Assembly (NCBI RefSeq): GCF_024611995.1
Contig: NZ_CP102509.1
Location: forward strand, 6,758,001 to 6,822,000
Origin: Streptomyces sp. NBC_00162
GTDB lineage: Bacteria; Actinomycetota; Actinomycetes; Streptomycetales; Streptomycetaceae
Direction of reading: 5' to 3'
DNA length: 64,000 nt
The notes beneath the pieces were generated by a model, which saw only the letters and a list, made by a program, of their open reading frames with translations, was not told the DNA's origin and ran no database searches. Below, piece after piece: positions 53,430-63,105 of this stretch (position 1 is its first letter; each line of letters opens with the position of its first letter). The position numbers and the translations under genes are program-made.

Positions 53430-54644
53430 GTGGGTAAGCCGAAGGTTGTGCTGGGGGTGAGCGGCGGAATCGCCGCCTACAAGGCGTGCGAGCTGCTGCG
53501 CCGGCTGACCGAGTCCGGGCACGAGGTACGGGTGGTGCCCACGGCGGCCTCCCTGAACTTCGTCGGCGAGGCCACCTGGGCCGCGCTGTCCGGGAACCCC
53601 GCCTCCACCGAGGTGTGGGAGACCGTCCACGAGGTGCCGCACGTGCGCATCGGACAGTCCGCCGACCTCGTCGTGGTCGCCCCGGCCACCGCCGACATGC
53701 TGGCCAAGGCCGCCCACGGGCTGGCCGACGACCTGCTCACGAACACCCTGCTCACGGCCCGCTGCCCGGTGGTCTTCGCCCCCGCCATGCACACCGAGAT
53801 GTGGGAGCACCCGGCCACCCAGGAGAACGTCGCCACGCTGCGGCGGCGCGGGGCCGTCGTCATCGAGCCCGCCGTGGGCCGGCTGACCGGCAAGGACACC
53901 GGCAAGGGCCGGCTGCCCGACCCCGAGGAGATCTTCGAGGTGTGCCGGGCCGTCCTGGCGCGCGGGGTGGCCGAGCCGGACCTCGCCGGACGGCACGTGG
54001 TGATCAGCGCGGGCGGCACCCGCGAACCCCTGGACCCGGTCCGTTTCCTCGGCAACCGCTCCTCCGGCAAGCAGGGCTACGCCCTCGCCCGCACCGCCGT
54101 CGCGCGCGGCGCCCGGGTCACCCTCGTCGCGGCCAACACCGCGCTGGCCGACCCGGCCGGGGTGGACGTCGTACGCGTGGGGACGGCCGTCCAGCTGCGC
54201 GAGGCGGTCCTCAAGGCGGCCGCGGACGCCGACGTCGTGGTGATGGCCGCGGCCGTGGCCGATTTCCGGCCCGCCGAGTACGCGGGCGGGAAGATCAAGA
54301 AGAAGGACGGGCAGGAGCCCGCGCCGGTCGCCCTCGTGCGCAACCCCGACGTCCTCGCGGAGGTCTCGGCCGACCGGGCCCGGGTGGGGCAGGTCGTCGT
54401 GGGATTCGCCGCCGAGACCGACGACGTCCTCGCCAACGGCCGTGCCAAGCTCCGGCGCAAGGGATGCGACCTCCTGGTCGTGAATGAGGTCGGCGAGAGC
54501 AAGACCTTCGGTTCGGAGGAGAACGAGGCCGTGATCCTGGCCTCGGACGGATCCGAGACGCCCGTCCCCCACGGTCCGAAGGAAGCCCTCGCCGACGTGG
54601 TGTGGGATCAGGTCGCGGCGCGCCTTCCGGCGCGACGCGCCTGA
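53430..54644 (+). CDS. coaBC: Bifunctional phosphopantothenoylcysteine decarboxylase/synthetase
   Basis: A 404-aa two-domain enzyme for coenzyme A synthesis. The N-terminal FMN decarboxylase domain has GVSGGIAAYKACELLRRL and PAMHTEMWEHPATQ. The C-terminal CTP-dependent ligase domain begins at about residue 190 (VISAGGTREPLDPVRFLGNRSSGKQGYAL). GTG at 53430 is chosen because GKPKVVLGVSGG begins the domain and GGGGAG lies upstream. It is between rpoZ and metK. Confidence 0.95.
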   Translation: MGKPKVVLGVSGGIAAYKACELLRRLTESGHEVRVVPTAASLNFVGEATWAALSGNPASTEVWETVHEVPHVRIGQSADLVVVAPATADMLAKAAHGLADDLLTNTLLTARCPVVFAPAMHTEMWEHPATQENVATLRRRGAVVIEPAVGRLTGKDTGKGRLPDPEEIFEVCRAVLARGVAEPDLAGRHVVISAGGTREPLDPVRFLGNRSSGKQGYALARTAVARGARVTLVAANTALADPAGVDVVRVGTAVQLREAVLKAAADADVVVMAAAVADFRPAEYAGGKIKKKDGQEPAPVALVRNPDVLAEVSADRARVGQVVVGFAAETDDVLANGRAKLRRKGCDLLVVNEVGESKTFGSEENEAVILASDGSETPVPHGPKEALADVVWDQVAARLPARRA

Positions 54645-54838
54645 CGGAGTCCCTTCTCCTTGCCACATCCGTGCGCCAGAATGGAGTGCCGCAGGTCACA
54701 CGGCTCCCATAAGGCGAGACGGGTGGACCGGTGAACGGTGGCAACCGATAAACTGCATTCGGAACGTGATCAGGCGCAGCCTCTGGTGTGGTTCCAACAA
54801 ATGATCAGCCAGCAGCCGCTGCAACCCCAGGGAGCGTT

Positions 54839-56047
54839 GTGTCCCGTCGTCTGTTCACCTCGGAGTCCGTCACCGAGGGCCACCCTGACAAGATCGCTGA
54901 CCAGATCAGCGACACGATCCTCGACGCGCTCCTCACCGAGGACCCGACCTCCCGCGTCGCCGTCGAGACCCTCATCACGACCGGTCTCGTGCACATCGCC
55001 GGCGAGGTGACGACGAAGGCGTACGCGCCGATCGCGCAGCTCGTCCGCGACAAGATCCTCGAGATCGGTTACGACTCCTCGAAGAAGGGCTTCGACGGCG
55101 CCTCCTGTGGCGTCTCGGTGTCCATCGGTGCGCAGTCCCCGGACATCGCGCAGGGTGTCGACACCGCCTACGAGAAGCGTGTCGAGGGCGACGAGGACGA
55201 GCTGGACAAGCAGGGTGCCGGCGACCAGGGCCTGATGTTCGGCTACGCCTGCGACGAGACCCCCGAGCTGATGCCGCTGCCGATCCACCTGGCGCACCGG
55301 CTCTCCAAGCGGCTGTCCGAGGTCCGCAAGAACGGGACCATCCCGTACCTGCGCCCCGACGGCAAGACCCAGGTCACCATCGAGTACGACGGGGACAAGG
55401 CCGTCCGCCTGGACACCGTGGTCGTCTCCTCGCAGCACGCCTCGGACATCGACCTGGACTCGCTGCTCGCTCCCGACATCCGCGAGTTCGTGGTCGAGCA
55501 CGTGCTGGCCCAGCTCGTCGAGGACGGCATCAAGCTGGACACCGAGGGCTACCGGCTGCTGGTGAACCCGACCGGCCGCTTCGAGATCGGCGGCCCGATG
55601 GGCGATGCCGGCCTGACCGGCCGCAAGATCATCATCGACACGTACGGCGGCATGGCCCGCCACGGCGGCGGGGCCTTCTCCGGCAAGGACCCGTCCAAGG
55701 TCGACCGCTCCGCCGCCTACGCCATGCGCTGGGTGGCCAAGAACGTGGTCGCCGCCGGTCTCGCCTCGCGCTGCGAGGTCCAGGTCGCGTACGCGATCGG
55801 CAAGGCCGAGCCCGTCGGCCTGTTCGTCGAGACCTTCGGCACCGCCAAGGTCGACACGCAGAAGATCGAGGACGCCATCGGCGAGGTCTTCGACCTCCGC
55901 CCGGCCGCGATCATCCGCGACCTCGACCTGCTGCGCCCGATCTACGCCCAGACCGCCGCCTACGGCCACTTCGGCCGAGAGCTGCCGGACTTCACCTGGG
56001 AGCGCACCGACCGCGTCGACGCGCTGCGCGCGGCCGCCGGTCTCTGA
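54839..56047 (+). CDS. metK: S-adenosylmethionine synthetase
   Basis: A 402-aa enzyme making SAM from methionine and ATP. Signatures are [31 protein letters not shown], the [12 protein letters not shown] hexapeptide-like loop and [22 protein letters not shown] at 54839 is chosen from the [10 protein letters not shown] start and a GGGAG upstream; an in-frame ATG at 54788 would add 17 non-conserved residues. In Streptomyces SAM supply also influences antibiotic production. A clear terminator follows. Confidence 0.97.
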   Translation: MSRRLFTSESVTEGHPDKIADQISDTILDALLTEDPTSRVAVETLITTGLVHIAGEVTTKAYAPIAQLVRDKILEIGYDSSKKGFDGASCGVSVSIGAQSPDIAQGVDTAYEKRVEGDEDELDKQGAGDQGLMFGYACDETPELMPLPIHLAHRLSKRLSEVRKNGTIPYLRPDGKTQVTIEYDGDKAVRLDTVVVSSQHASDIDLDSLLAPDIREFVVEHVLAQLVEDGIKLDTEGYRLLVNPTGRFEIGGPMGDAGLTGRKIIIDTYGGMARHGGGAFSGKDPSKVDRSAAYAMRWVAKNVVAAGLASRCEVQVAYAIGKAEPVGLFVETFGTAKVDTQKIEDAIGEVFDLRPAAIIRDLDLLRPIYAQTAAYGHFGRELPDFTWERTDRVDALRAAAGL

Positions 56048-56063
56048 GCACCACCGTTCGTGA

Positions 56064-56099
56064 CGAGCGGCCCCGGACCTCGTGGTCCGGGGCCGCTCG
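56064..56099 (+). terminator. Terminator after metK
   Basis: A perfect 16-bp inverted repeat (56064-56079 with 56084-56099) around GGCCCCGGACC and a TCGT loop, 17 bp past metK. Confidence 0.82.
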
Positions 56100-56126
56100 C
56101 ACGTCCGGCTGTCAGTGCGGTTTGGT

Positions 56127-56138
56127 AAGAATGCTGGT
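56127..56138 (+). promoter_or_regulatory. Likely -10 element of leaderless priA
   Basis: AAGAAT (56127-56132) is 6 nt before the priA GTG, with no Shine-Dalgarno. Same layout as rarA, gmk and rpe. Confidence 0.3.
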
Positions 56139-58238
56139 GTGAGCAGCGCGAACGATCCCCCGCCGGAGCAGCTGGCGCTGATCCGGGAGATGGTCGCCGA
56201 GGCGAAGGCCAAGGCGCCCAAGGCGAAGCCCCGCACCTGGCGCGGAGCCGCCGTCGCCGAGGAACTTCCCGTTGCCCGCGTCCTCGTGAACAAGGGCGTG
56301 CTCCACCTCGACCGGCTCTTCGACTACGCCGTCCCCGCCGAACTCTCCGAGTCCGCCCAGCCCGGCGTCCGCGTCCGGGTCCGCTTCGGCGCCGGCTCCC
56401 ACCGGGTGCACGGCGGCCGCCGGGAGGGCGGCGGGCTCATCGACGGCTTCATCGTCGAGCGGCGCGCCGAGTCCGACTACAACGGAGCCCTCGCCGCCCT
56501 CGCCCAGGTCGTCTCGCCCGAGGTGGTGCTCGGCCCGCGGATGCTGGCCCTGGCCCGGGCCGTCGCCGACCGGTACGCCGGCAGCCTGGCCGACGTACTC
56601 CAGCTCGCCCTGCCTCCGCGCAATGCCCGCGCCGAGGCCAAGCCCTCACCGGAGCCGCTGCCCCCGCCCGCCGCGCCCGAGCCCGGCGGCTGGCAGCGGT
56701 ACGGATCCGGGCCCGCCTTCCTGCGCGCCCTCTCCACCGGCGCCGCCCCGCGCGCCGTCTGGACCGCCCTGCCCGGCCCCGGCTGGGCCGACGAGCTGGC
56801 CCGCGCCATCGCCGCCACCCTCGCCTCCGGGCGCGGGGCCCTCGCCGTGGTCCCCGACGGGCGCACCGCCGCCCGCCTGGACACGGCGCTCACCGCTCTG
56901 CTCGGCGAAGGGCGGCACGCGCTGCTGACCGCCGAGTCCGGGCCGGAGAAGCGCTACCGCGAGTGGCTCGCCGTGAGCCGGGGCTCGGTGCGGGCCGTCG
57001 TCGGCACCCGGGCGGCGATGTTCGCCCCCGTACGCGACCTCGGGCTGGTCGCCGTCTGGGACGACGGGGACTCCAGCCACAGCGACGACCGCGCCCCTTT
57101 CCCGCACGTCCGCGAGGTACTGGAACTGCGCGCGGTCACCGACGGCTGCGGGTTCCTGGCCGGGAGCACGAGCTGCACCGTGGAGGCCGCACAGCTCGTC
57201 GAGTCCGGGTGGGCGCGGCCGCTGGTCGCGGACCGGGAGACGGTGCGCCAGTACGCCCCGCGGATCCGGACGGTGGGCGACGAACTGCTGGCCCGCGACG
57301 GGGCGGCCCGGGCCGCGCGCCTGCCGAGCCTGGCATGGGAGACCGTACGGGAGGGGCTCAAGACCGGGCCGGTGCTGGTCCAGGTGCCGCGGCGGGGCTA
57401 CGTGCCCCGGCTGGCGTGCGAGCGGTGCCGTACGCCGGCCCGCTGCACGGTCTGCGCCGGGCCGCTGGAGGCCCCCGACGAGCGGGACCTCCAGTGCGGC
57501 TGGTGCGGGCGGCCCGAGCCGTCCTGGCACTGCGAGGAGTGCGGGTCGTTCCGGCTGCGGGCCCAGGTGGTCGGCGCGCGGCGGACGGCCGAGGAACTGG
57601 GGAGGGCCTTCCCGGCCGTGCCCGTCCGGACGTCCGGGCGCGACCACGTCCTGGACGAGGTGCCGGACCGGCCGGCGCTGGTGGTGTGCACCCCCGGGGC
57701 GGAGCCGGTCGCGGCGGGCGCCGGGTACGCGGCGGCGCTGCTGCTCGACGGCTGGGCCATGCTGACCCGGCCCGACCTGCGGGCCGGGGAGGACGCGCTG
57801 CGGCGCTGGATCGCCGCCGCCTCGCTGGTACGGGGGGAGGGGCAGGTCGTCGTGGTCGCCGAGCCGACGCTGCGGCCGGTCCAGGCGCTGGTGCGGTGGG
57901 ATCCGGTGGGCCATGCCGTACGGGAGCTCGCGGAGCGGGCCCAGCTCGGGTTCCCGCCGGTGTCCCGGATGGCGGCGGTGGCCGGCCGGGGCGAGGTCGT
58001 GGAGGCCTTCCTGGCCGGGGCCGGGCTGCCGCCGGACGCGGAGATCCTCGGCCCGGTGCCGCTGGTGGGGCGGCGGGGGGAGGCCAGTCCCGGGGAGCGG
58101 GCGCTGGTCCGGGTCCCGCCGGGCAGCGGGGCGGCCTTGGCGGCGGCCCTCAAGTCGGCGCAGGCGGCCCGTATGGCACGGGGACTCCCGGCGTCGGAGT
58201 CGGTCCGGGTCCGCATCGACCCGCTCGACATCGGCTGA
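56139..58238 (+). CDS. priA: Primosomal protein N' (PriA), helicase-degenerate actinobacterial type
   Basis: A 699-aa PriA. The N-terminal 3'-BD-like DNA-binding domain (VARVLVNKGVLHLDRLFDYAVP) and the zinc-binding cysteine cluster (ERCRTPARCTVCAGP, QCGWCGRPEPSWHCEECGS) are intact. The helicase core is degenerate: at the Walker A position there is TALPGPGWADELAR instead of a GxxxxGK[ST] loop, and the DEEH box is replaced by WDDGDSS. It should load the primosome at forks without unwinding. GTG at 56139 is chosen from VSSANDPPPEQLALI; an in-frame start at 56082 crosses the metK terminator. Confidence 0.9.
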   Translation: MSSANDPPPEQLALIREMVAEAKAKAPKAKPRTWRGAAVAEELPVARVLVNKGVLHLDRLFDYAVPAELSESAQPGVRVRVRFGAGSHRVHGGRREGGGLIDGFIVERRAESDYNGALAALAQVVSPEVVLGPRMLALARAVADRYAGSLADVLQLALPPRNARAEAKPSPEPLPPPAAPEPGGWQRYGSGPAFLRALSTGAAPRAVWTALPGPGWADELARAIAATLASGRGALAVVPDGRTAARLDTALTALLGEGRHALLTAESGPEKRYREWLAVSRGSVRAVVGTRAAMFAPVRDLGLVAVWDDGDSSHSDDRAPFPHVREVLELRAVTDGCGFLAGSTSCTVEAAQLVESGWARPLVADRETVRQYAPRIRTVGDELLARDGAARAARLPSLAWETVREGLKTGPVLVQVPRRGYVPRLACERCRTPARCTVCAGPLEAPDERDLQCGWCGRPEPSWHCEECGSFRLRAQVVGARRTAEELGRAFPAVPVRTSGRDHVLDEVPDRPALVVCTPGAEPVAAGAGYAAALLLDGWAMLTRPDLRAGEDALRRWIAAASLVRGEGQVVVVAEPTLRPVQALVRWDPVGHAVRELAERAQLGFPPVSRMAAVAGRGEVVEAFLAGAGLPPDAEILGPVPLVGRRGEASPGERALVRVPPGSGAALAAALKSAQAARMARGLPASESVRVRIDPLDIG

Positions 58239-58279
58239 GGGGTCGCCCTGCGTGCCCTGCGCGCCCGTGCCCTCACACG

Positions 58280-58320
58280 CCGACGGGCTGGACTGCGCTG
58301 TGCGCGATCCAGCCCGTCGG
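58280..58320. terminator. Bidirectional terminator between priA and the HTH gene
   Basis: CCGACGGGCTGGA (58280-58292) pairs with TCCAGCCCGTCGG (58308-58320), perfect over 13 bp. The 15-nt interior contains GCGC-TGT-GCGC, which can extend the hairpin. It lies between convergent genes. Confidence 0.75.
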
Positions 58321-58378
58321 TGTTCGAGGCGGGGAGTCTCCCAGGCCGTCGGGGGTCGGCGTCCCGGCGGCGGGAGGG

Positions 58379-58897
58379 TCAGCCGTTGCGCGGGCCGGGG
58401 AAGGCCGGGGAGCGGGGGCCCGACACGGCCTGGGACTCCTCGCGCAAGGGCTGCGGCGGCACCGAGCGGGCGGCCGGGATCGTGGGCAGCGGGCCCATGG
58501 TCCGGGTGGTCGTCGCCTCGGCCGCCGGCTCCGCGGACTCGGCGGCCTGCGCACGCCGCGCACCGTAACGCCGGTGTACGGCCTGCTTGGTGACGCCCAG
58601 CGCCGAGCCGACCGCGTCCCACGAGAAGCCGAGTGAGCGGTCGAAGTCCACGGCGGCCGTGACCAGCGTCTCGACGCTGTCCCGGAGTTCCTGCGCGAGG
58701 CGGACGGTGGGCGCGGGCGCCCGGCCGTAGACGACGAAGCCCGTGGAGGGACCGGAGCGGCGGGGGCGGTACACATTGCCGAGCTGGGCGGTGAGCGTAC
58801 GCAGGGCATCCACCTGCCGGCGAACCCGCTCGATGTCCCGCACCAGCAGGTGCAGGCTGGCCCGGGCTTGGGCGTCGTGGGTGGCGTGGTCGGCCAT
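58379..58897 (-). CDS. HTH-domain protein of unknown function
   Basis: A 172-aa protein. Residues about 20-40 form a leucine-rich, probably coiled segment ([20 protein letters not shown]). A sigma-like helix-turn-helix sits at about 110-134 ([21 protein letters not shown]). The C-terminal 40 residues are Pro/Ala-rich. It has the look of a small actinomycete DNA-binding regulator but no named family is recognised. The ATG is preceded by GAGAGG. An 8-bp-arm palindrome 69 bp upstream may be its own operator. It converges with priA. Confidence 0.72.
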   Translation of the reverse strand: MADHATHDAQARASLHLLVRDIERVRRQVDALRTLTAQLGNVYRPRRSGPSTGFVVYGRAPAPTVRLAQELRDSVETLVTAAVDFDRSLGFSWDAVGSALGVTKQAVHRRYGARRAQAAESAEPAAEATTTRTMGPLPTIPAARSVPPQPLREESQAVSGPRSPAFPGPRNG

Positions 58898-58965
58898 GAA
58901 GAAGCCTCTCGAACCGGTGCTGAAGGGCGGTCGGGCCGCAGAAACCGTTCGCGGCGCGGCCCGTT

Positions 58966-58987
58966 TTGGTCAATCTCTCTTGACCAA
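58966..58987. promoter_or_regulatory. TTGGTCAA inverted repeat, candidate operator of the HTH gene
   Basis: TTGGTCAA (58966-58973) and TTGACCAA (58980-58987) are exact complements with a 6-nt spacer, 69 bp upstream of the HTH gene's ATG in the 250-bp divergent gap with fmt. The rest of that gap shows only a TAGACT-like hexamer before fmt. Confidence 0.5.
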
Positions 58988-59147
58988 CGCGCCACCCGGC
59001 GCCCAGGTCACGCTCTGGGGGCGTGTCGGCATATGCGAGAGGCGCGTGTGTGTACGTACGCCCCCTTCCGGTCACCGGTGGGGCGCCCGGCCAACGCCCC
59101 ATAGACTGGTGCGCTGCTGACAGCCGAGATAGCGAGGTAGGACCCCA

Positions 59148-60092
59148 GTGAAGCTCGTCTTCGCAGGCACCCCCGAGGTCGCCGTGCCCGCCCTGGACGC
59201 CCTCATCGCCTCCGGGCGGCACGAGGTCGCCGCCGTCGTCACCCGGCCCGACGCACCCGCCGGCCGCGGGCGCCGGCTCGTCGCCAGCCCGGTCGCCGAG
59301 CGCGCCGAGGAAGCCGGGATCGAGGTGCTCAAGCCCGTCCGGCCGCGCGACCCCGAGTTCCAGGCCCGGCTGCGCGAGATCGGCCCGGACTGCTGCCCGG
59401 TCGTCGCCTACGGGGCGCTGATCCCCAAGAGCGCCATCGAGATCCCCAGGCACGGGTGGGTCAACCTGCACTTCTCGCTGCTGCCCGCCTGGCGCGGTGC
59501 CGCGCCCGTACAGCACTCGATCATGGCGGGGGACCAGGTCACCGGCGCCTCCACCTTCCAGATCGAGGAGGGCCTGGACTCCGGCCCGGTCTACGGGATC
59601 CTGACCGAGGAGGTCCGGCCGACCGACACCAGCGGCGACCTGCTCACCCGGCTCGCCTTCGCCGGCTCCGGACTGCTGGCCGCCACCATGGACGGCATCG
59701 AGGACGGCACCCTGCGCGCCGTCGAGCAGCCCGTCGACGGGATCTCCCTCGCCCCCAAGATCACCGTGGAGGACGCCCGGATCGACTGGACCGCCCCGGC
59801 GATGCGCGCGGACCGCGTCGTGCGCGGCTGCACGCCGGCGCCGGGCGCGTGGACCGTCTTCCGCGGGGAGCGCCTCAAGCTGATCTCGGTGGGCCTGGTG
59901 CCGGACCGCACCGACCTCGCGCCGGGTGTGCTGGCCCCGGCCAAGAACAACGTCTACGTCGGAACCGGCTCGCACGCCGTGGAACTGCTGTGGGTCCAGC
60001 CCCAGGGCAAGAAGCCGATGCGGGGCGCCGACTGGGCCCGAGGGGTGCGGATCGCTCCCGGCGAGCGCGTCGGCGGGGCCGACGTAGGCTGA
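59148..60092 (+). CDS. fmt: Methionyl-tRNA formyltransferase
   Basis: A 314-aa enzyme that formylates initiator Met-tRNA using 10-formyltetrahydrofolate. The folate-enzyme signature is [19 protein letters not shown] (catalytic Asn/His), followed by [17 protein letters not shown]. The C-terminal tRNA-binding domain ends the protein. The GTG start follows GAGGTAGGA. rsmB lies 78 bp downstream; fmt-rsmB linkage is common. Confidence 0.95.
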   Translation: MKLVFAGTPEVAVPALDALIASGRHEVAAVVTRPDAPAGRGRRLVASPVAERAEEAGIEVLKPVRPRDPEFQARLREIGPDCCPVVAYGALIPKSAIEIPRHGWVNLHFSLLPAWRGAAPVQHSIMAGDQVTGASTFQIEEGLDSGPVYGILTEEVRPTDTSGDLLTRLAFAGSGLLAATMDGIEDGTLRAVEQPVDGISLAPKITVEDARIDWTAPAMRADRVVRGCTPAPGAWTVFRGERLKLISVGLVPDRTDLAPGVLAPAKNNVYVGTGSHAVELLWVQPQGKKPMRGADWARGVRIAPGERVGGADVG

Positions 60093-60170
60093 TCCCAGCC
60101 GGTTCCTCCCCGGCCGATTCGCATACTCGTACGCAGTCGAAGCACCTCGTAAACCCGGAGCACCTTTCAC

Positions 60171-61634
60171 GTGAGCGAACAGCCCCGTCGCCGACCCGCC
60201 GCCGGAGCGGGAGGCAAGCAGGCCAAGCCGTACCGCCGACCGCAGAAGGACCCCGTCCGGATGCTGGCCTTCGAGGTGCTGCGGGCGGTGGACGAGCGCG
60301 ACGCCTACGCCAACCTCGTGCTGCCGCCGCTGCTGCGCAAGGCCCGCCAGGCGGAGGGCTTCGAGGCGCGGGACGCGGCGCTGGCCACCGAGCTGGTCTA
60401 CGGGACGCTGCGCCGGCAGGGCACGTACGACGCGGTCATCAAGGCCTGCATCGACCGCCCGCTGCGGGAGGTCGACCCGCCCGTGCTGGACGTGCTCTCG
60501 CTCGGCGCGCACCAGCTGCTCGGGACGCGCATCCCCACGCACGCGGCCGTCTCCGCGAGCGTGGAGCTGGCCCGCGTGGTGCTCGGGGACGGGCGCGCGA
60601 AGTTCGTGAACGCCGTGCTGCGCAAGATCTCCGCGCACGACCTGGACGGCTGGCTGGAGCGGGTCGCGCCGCCGTACGAGGACGACGCCGAGGAGCACCT
60701 CGCGGTGTACCACTCGCACCCGCGGTGGGTTGTCAGCGCCCTGTGGGACGCGCTGGGCGGCGGGCGCGCCGGGATCGAGGACCTGCTGGAGGCCGACAAC
60801 GAGCGGCCCGAGGTCACGCTGGTGGCGCGGCCGGGGCGGTCCACCCCCGAGGAGCTGCTGGAGGCGGTGGGCGAGGAGTCGGCGCTGCCCGGCCGCTGGT
60901 CCCCGTACGCGGTACGGATGGCCGAGGGCGGCGAGCCGGGCGCGCTGGAGGCCGTGCGCGACGGGCGCGCGGGTGTCCAGGACGAGGGCAGCCAGCTGGT
61001 GGCGATGGCCCTGGCGGCGGTGCCGGTCGAGGGCCGCGACGAGCGCTGGCTGGACGGCTGCGCGGGCCCCGGCGGCAAGGCGGCGCTGCTCGCGGCGCTG
61101 GCGGCGCAGCGCGGCGCGTTCCTGCTGGCCTCCGAGAAGCAGCCGCACCGGGCGCGCCTGGTGGAGCACGCGCTGGCGGGCAACCCCGGCCCGTACCAGG
61201 TCATCGCGGCGGACGGCACCCGGCCGCCGTGGCTGCCGGGCTCCTTCGACCGCGTCCTGATGGACGTCCCGTGCTCCGGCCTGGGCGCGCTGCGCCGCCG
61301 CCCCGAGGCCCGGTGGCGCCGCCGCCCGGAGGACCTGGAGGGCTTCGCGCCGCTCCAGCGCGGGCTGCTGCGGGAGGCGTTGTCGGCGGTGCGGGTGGGC
61401 GGCGTCGTCGGCTACGCGACCTGCTCGCCGCACCTGGCGGAGACGCGGGTGGTCGTGGACGACGTCCTGAAGGGCCGCGGCGCGGCCGCGACCCCGGTAT
61501 CGGCCGAACTGATCGACGCCAGGCCGTTCATGTCGGGCGTCCCGGGCCTGGGCGACGGACCGGACGTCCAGCTGTGGCCGCACCTGCACGGCACGGACGC
61601 GATGTACCTGGCACTGCTGAGGCGCACGGCGTAG
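60171..61634 (+). CDS. rsmB: 16S rRNA (cytosine-967-C5)-methyltransferase
   Basis: A 487-aa rRNA methyltransferase. The N-terminal NusB-like RNA-binding domain (DPVRMLAFEVLRAVDERDAY) is fused to the SAM-dependent catalytic domain. Motif I is LDGCAGPGGKAAL. Motif IV is MDVPCSGLGALRRRPEARW. The catalytic Cys is in VGYATCSPHLAETR. It methylates C967 of 16S rRNA. The GTG start follows GGAGC. A hairpin separates it from the convergent MFS gene. Confidence 0.95.
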   Translation: MSEQPRRRPAAGAGGKQAKPYRRPQKDPVRMLAFEVLRAVDERDAYANLVLPPLLRKARQAEGFEARDAALATELVYGTLRRQGTYDAVIKACIDRPLREVDPPVLDVLSLGAHQLLGTRIPTHAAVSASVELARVVLGDGRAKFVNAVLRKISAHDLDGWLERVAPPYEDDAEEHLAVYHSHPRWVVSALWDALGGGRAGIEDLLEADNERPEVTLVARPGRSTPEELLEAVGEESALPGRWSPYAVRMAEGGEPGALEAVRDGRAGVQDEGSQLVAMALAAVPVEGRDERWLDGCAGPGGKAALLAALAAQRGAFLLASEKQPHRARLVEHALAGNPGPYQVIAADGTRPPWLPGSFDRVLMDVPCSGLGALRRRPEARWRRRPEDLEGFAPLQRGLLREALSAVRVGGVVGYATCSPHLAETRVVVDDVLKGRGAAATPVSAELIDARPFMSGVPGLGDGPDVQLWPHLHGTDAMYLALLRRTA

Positions 61635-61643
61635 GCGCGTTTC

Positions 61644-61671
61644 GCGGGGGGCGGGGAGTCCCGCCCCCCGC
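61644..61671. terminator. Bidirectional terminator between rsmB and the MFS gene
   Basis: GCGGGGGGCGGG (61644-61655) pairs with CCCGCCCCCCGC (61660-61671) over 12 bp with a GAGT loop. It lies 9 bp from each gene end. Confidence 0.75.
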
Positions 61672-61680
61672 CCCCCGCAG

Positions 61681-63009
61681 TCACACCGCCATCCGCCGTC
61701 CCCGGATCGGTGACAGTGCCACCGGCAGGAACGACACCGCCAGGATCGCCGCGCCCGTCCACAGGGTCGTGTGCAGCGTGGTGAGCTCCGCCAGGAGGCC
61801 CGAGGCCGCCGCGCCCAGGGCGATGGCGCCCGTCAGCATGAAGCGGAAAGTGGCGTTCATGCGGCCCAGCAGGGGGTCCGGGGTCAGGTGTTGGCGGAGG
61901 CTGACCCCGAGGACGTTGTCCGAGCCGATCTTCATGCTGGACACCATCCAGCCGGCGCCCGCCAGCCACAGCCACGGGCCGTGGTCCAGCAGCGGTACCA
62001 GCAGCGCCGCCGGCGTCAGGCTCAGCAGCAGGGCGCGGCCGTAGCCCACGCGCGCCGCGAAGGGGCGGGCCAGCCGGGCGCCCAGGAGCAGCCCCGCACC
62101 GCCCGCCGCCCAGAACAGGCCCAGCGAGGCGGGGGAGAGGCCCAGCTCCCGTACGAAGAGCACCGGCAGCATGGCGTTGACGATCGAGCCGCCCAGGTTG
62201 GTCAGGCCGGCGGCCAGGGCCAGGGCGCGCAGTTCGGGGTGGCCCAGCACGTGCCGCAGGCCCTCCCCGATCTGGGACCGCAAGGACGTACGGACGCCTC
62301 CCGGCGGGGTCGGGGCGGGCCGGATCCGGGTGAGGCGGAGCGCCGAGACGAGGTACGCGGCCGAGGAGCAGGCCAGTGCGAACGGGGCGGTGAGTGCGGC
62401 GATCAGTACGCCGCCCACGCCGCGTCCGGCGATGTTGGCGGCGGCCATGAGGGTCACCATGGCGGCGTTCGCCCGGACCAGGCCGCCCCGGCCGACCAGC
62501 TGGGGCAGCACGCTCTGCGAGCCCACGTCCGAGAACACGGTCGCGCAGCCGTTCAGGAGGACGACCAGGTAGAGCTGGGTCAGGGTCAGCGCGTCCAGCC
62601 ACCACGCGAGCGGGAGCGAGGCGAAGAGGGCCGCCCGGGCGAGGTCCGCCGCGATCAGTACGCCGCGGGTGCGCAGCCGGTCGACCCAGGCGCCGGCCGG
62701 CAGGCCGATCAGCAGGAAGGCGAGCGTGGCCAGCGCGGCGAGGGTGCCGACCTGCGCGGGGGAGGCGTCGAGGGAGGTGAGGGCGAGCAGCGGGACGGCC
62801 ACGTGGCCGGTGTTGGTGCCGAGCTGGTTGAGCGTGGTGGCGCCGAAGAGGGTACGGAAGTCCCGGCTGCCCCAGGGAGAGGAGGGGCGGGGGACTTCGT
62901 CCGGGACCGGTGCGGCCGGCTTCCGGGAGTCCCCGGGATGCCGACCCGGCCGCTCGTGGGGCATGGATGTCATGGACAGAACCGTGCCGAAGGCGACCTC
63001 GCAGGACAA
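61681..63009 (-). CDS. MFS transporter (MFS_3, EntS-like family)
   Basis: A 442-aa protein with about 12 hydrophobic segments. Diagnostic parts are GATTLNQLGTNTGHVAVPLLAL, LIGLPAGAWVDRLRTRGVLIAADL (the MFS A-loop) and MNATFRFMLTGAIALGAAASGLLAEL. The family exports drugs or siderophores; substrate unknown. Start assignment is uncertain: TTG at 63009 has GGAG 10 nt upstream; ATG at 62973 or 62964 would give a shorter N-tail. It lies between the convergent rsmB and divergent rpe, so it is a single-gene unit. Confidence 0.85.
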   Translation of the reverse strand: MSCEVAFGTVLSMTSMPHERPGRHPGDSRKPAAPVPDEVPRPSSPWGSRDFRTLFGATTLNQLGTNTGHVAVPLLALTSLDASPAQVGTLAALATLAFLLIGLPAGAWVDRLRTRGVLIAADLARAALFASLPLAWWLDALTLTQLYLVVLLNGCATVFSDVGSQSVLPQLVGRGGLVRANAAMVTLMAAANIAGRGVGGVLIAALTAPFALACSSAAYLVSALRLTRIRPAPTPPGGVRTSLRSQIGEGLRHVLGHPELRALALAAGLTNLGGSIVNAMLPVLFVRELGLSPASLGLFWAAGGAGLLLGARLARPFAARVGYGRALLLSLTPAALLVPLLDHGPWLWLAGAGWMVSSMKIGSDNVLGVSLRQHLTPDPLLGRMNATFRFMLTGAIALGAAASGLLAELTTLHTTLWTGAAILAVSFLPVALSPIRGRRMAV

Positions 63010-63093
63010 GTGAAATGTTCTCCATGATCACTTTAGCTGCGCTACGCGGCGCGTGACTTCCGGGGTCGTGGCCGGAACCGTGTGGAGGCATGG

Positions 63094-63105
63094 CACGCTT
63101 GGGGC
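63094..63105 (+). promoter_or_regulatory. Likely -10 element of leaderless rpe
   Basis: CACGCT (63094-63099) lies 6 nt before the rpe ATG at 63106. GGGGC occupies the interval but is too close to serve as a Shine-Dalgarno. Confidence 0.3.

Noticed and set aside
54645..54838. A SAM riboswitch in the 194-bp metK leader
   Set aside because: None of the conserved SAM-I, SAM-II or SAM-IV core sequences could be recognised; the region shows only the weak repeat GATCAG.
56646..61589. A 1647-codon minus-strand frame spanning priA, the HTH gene, fmt and rsmB
   Set aside because: It covers several well-supported genes on both strands; its sequence has no recognisable domain and reflects GC-rich codon-position bias.
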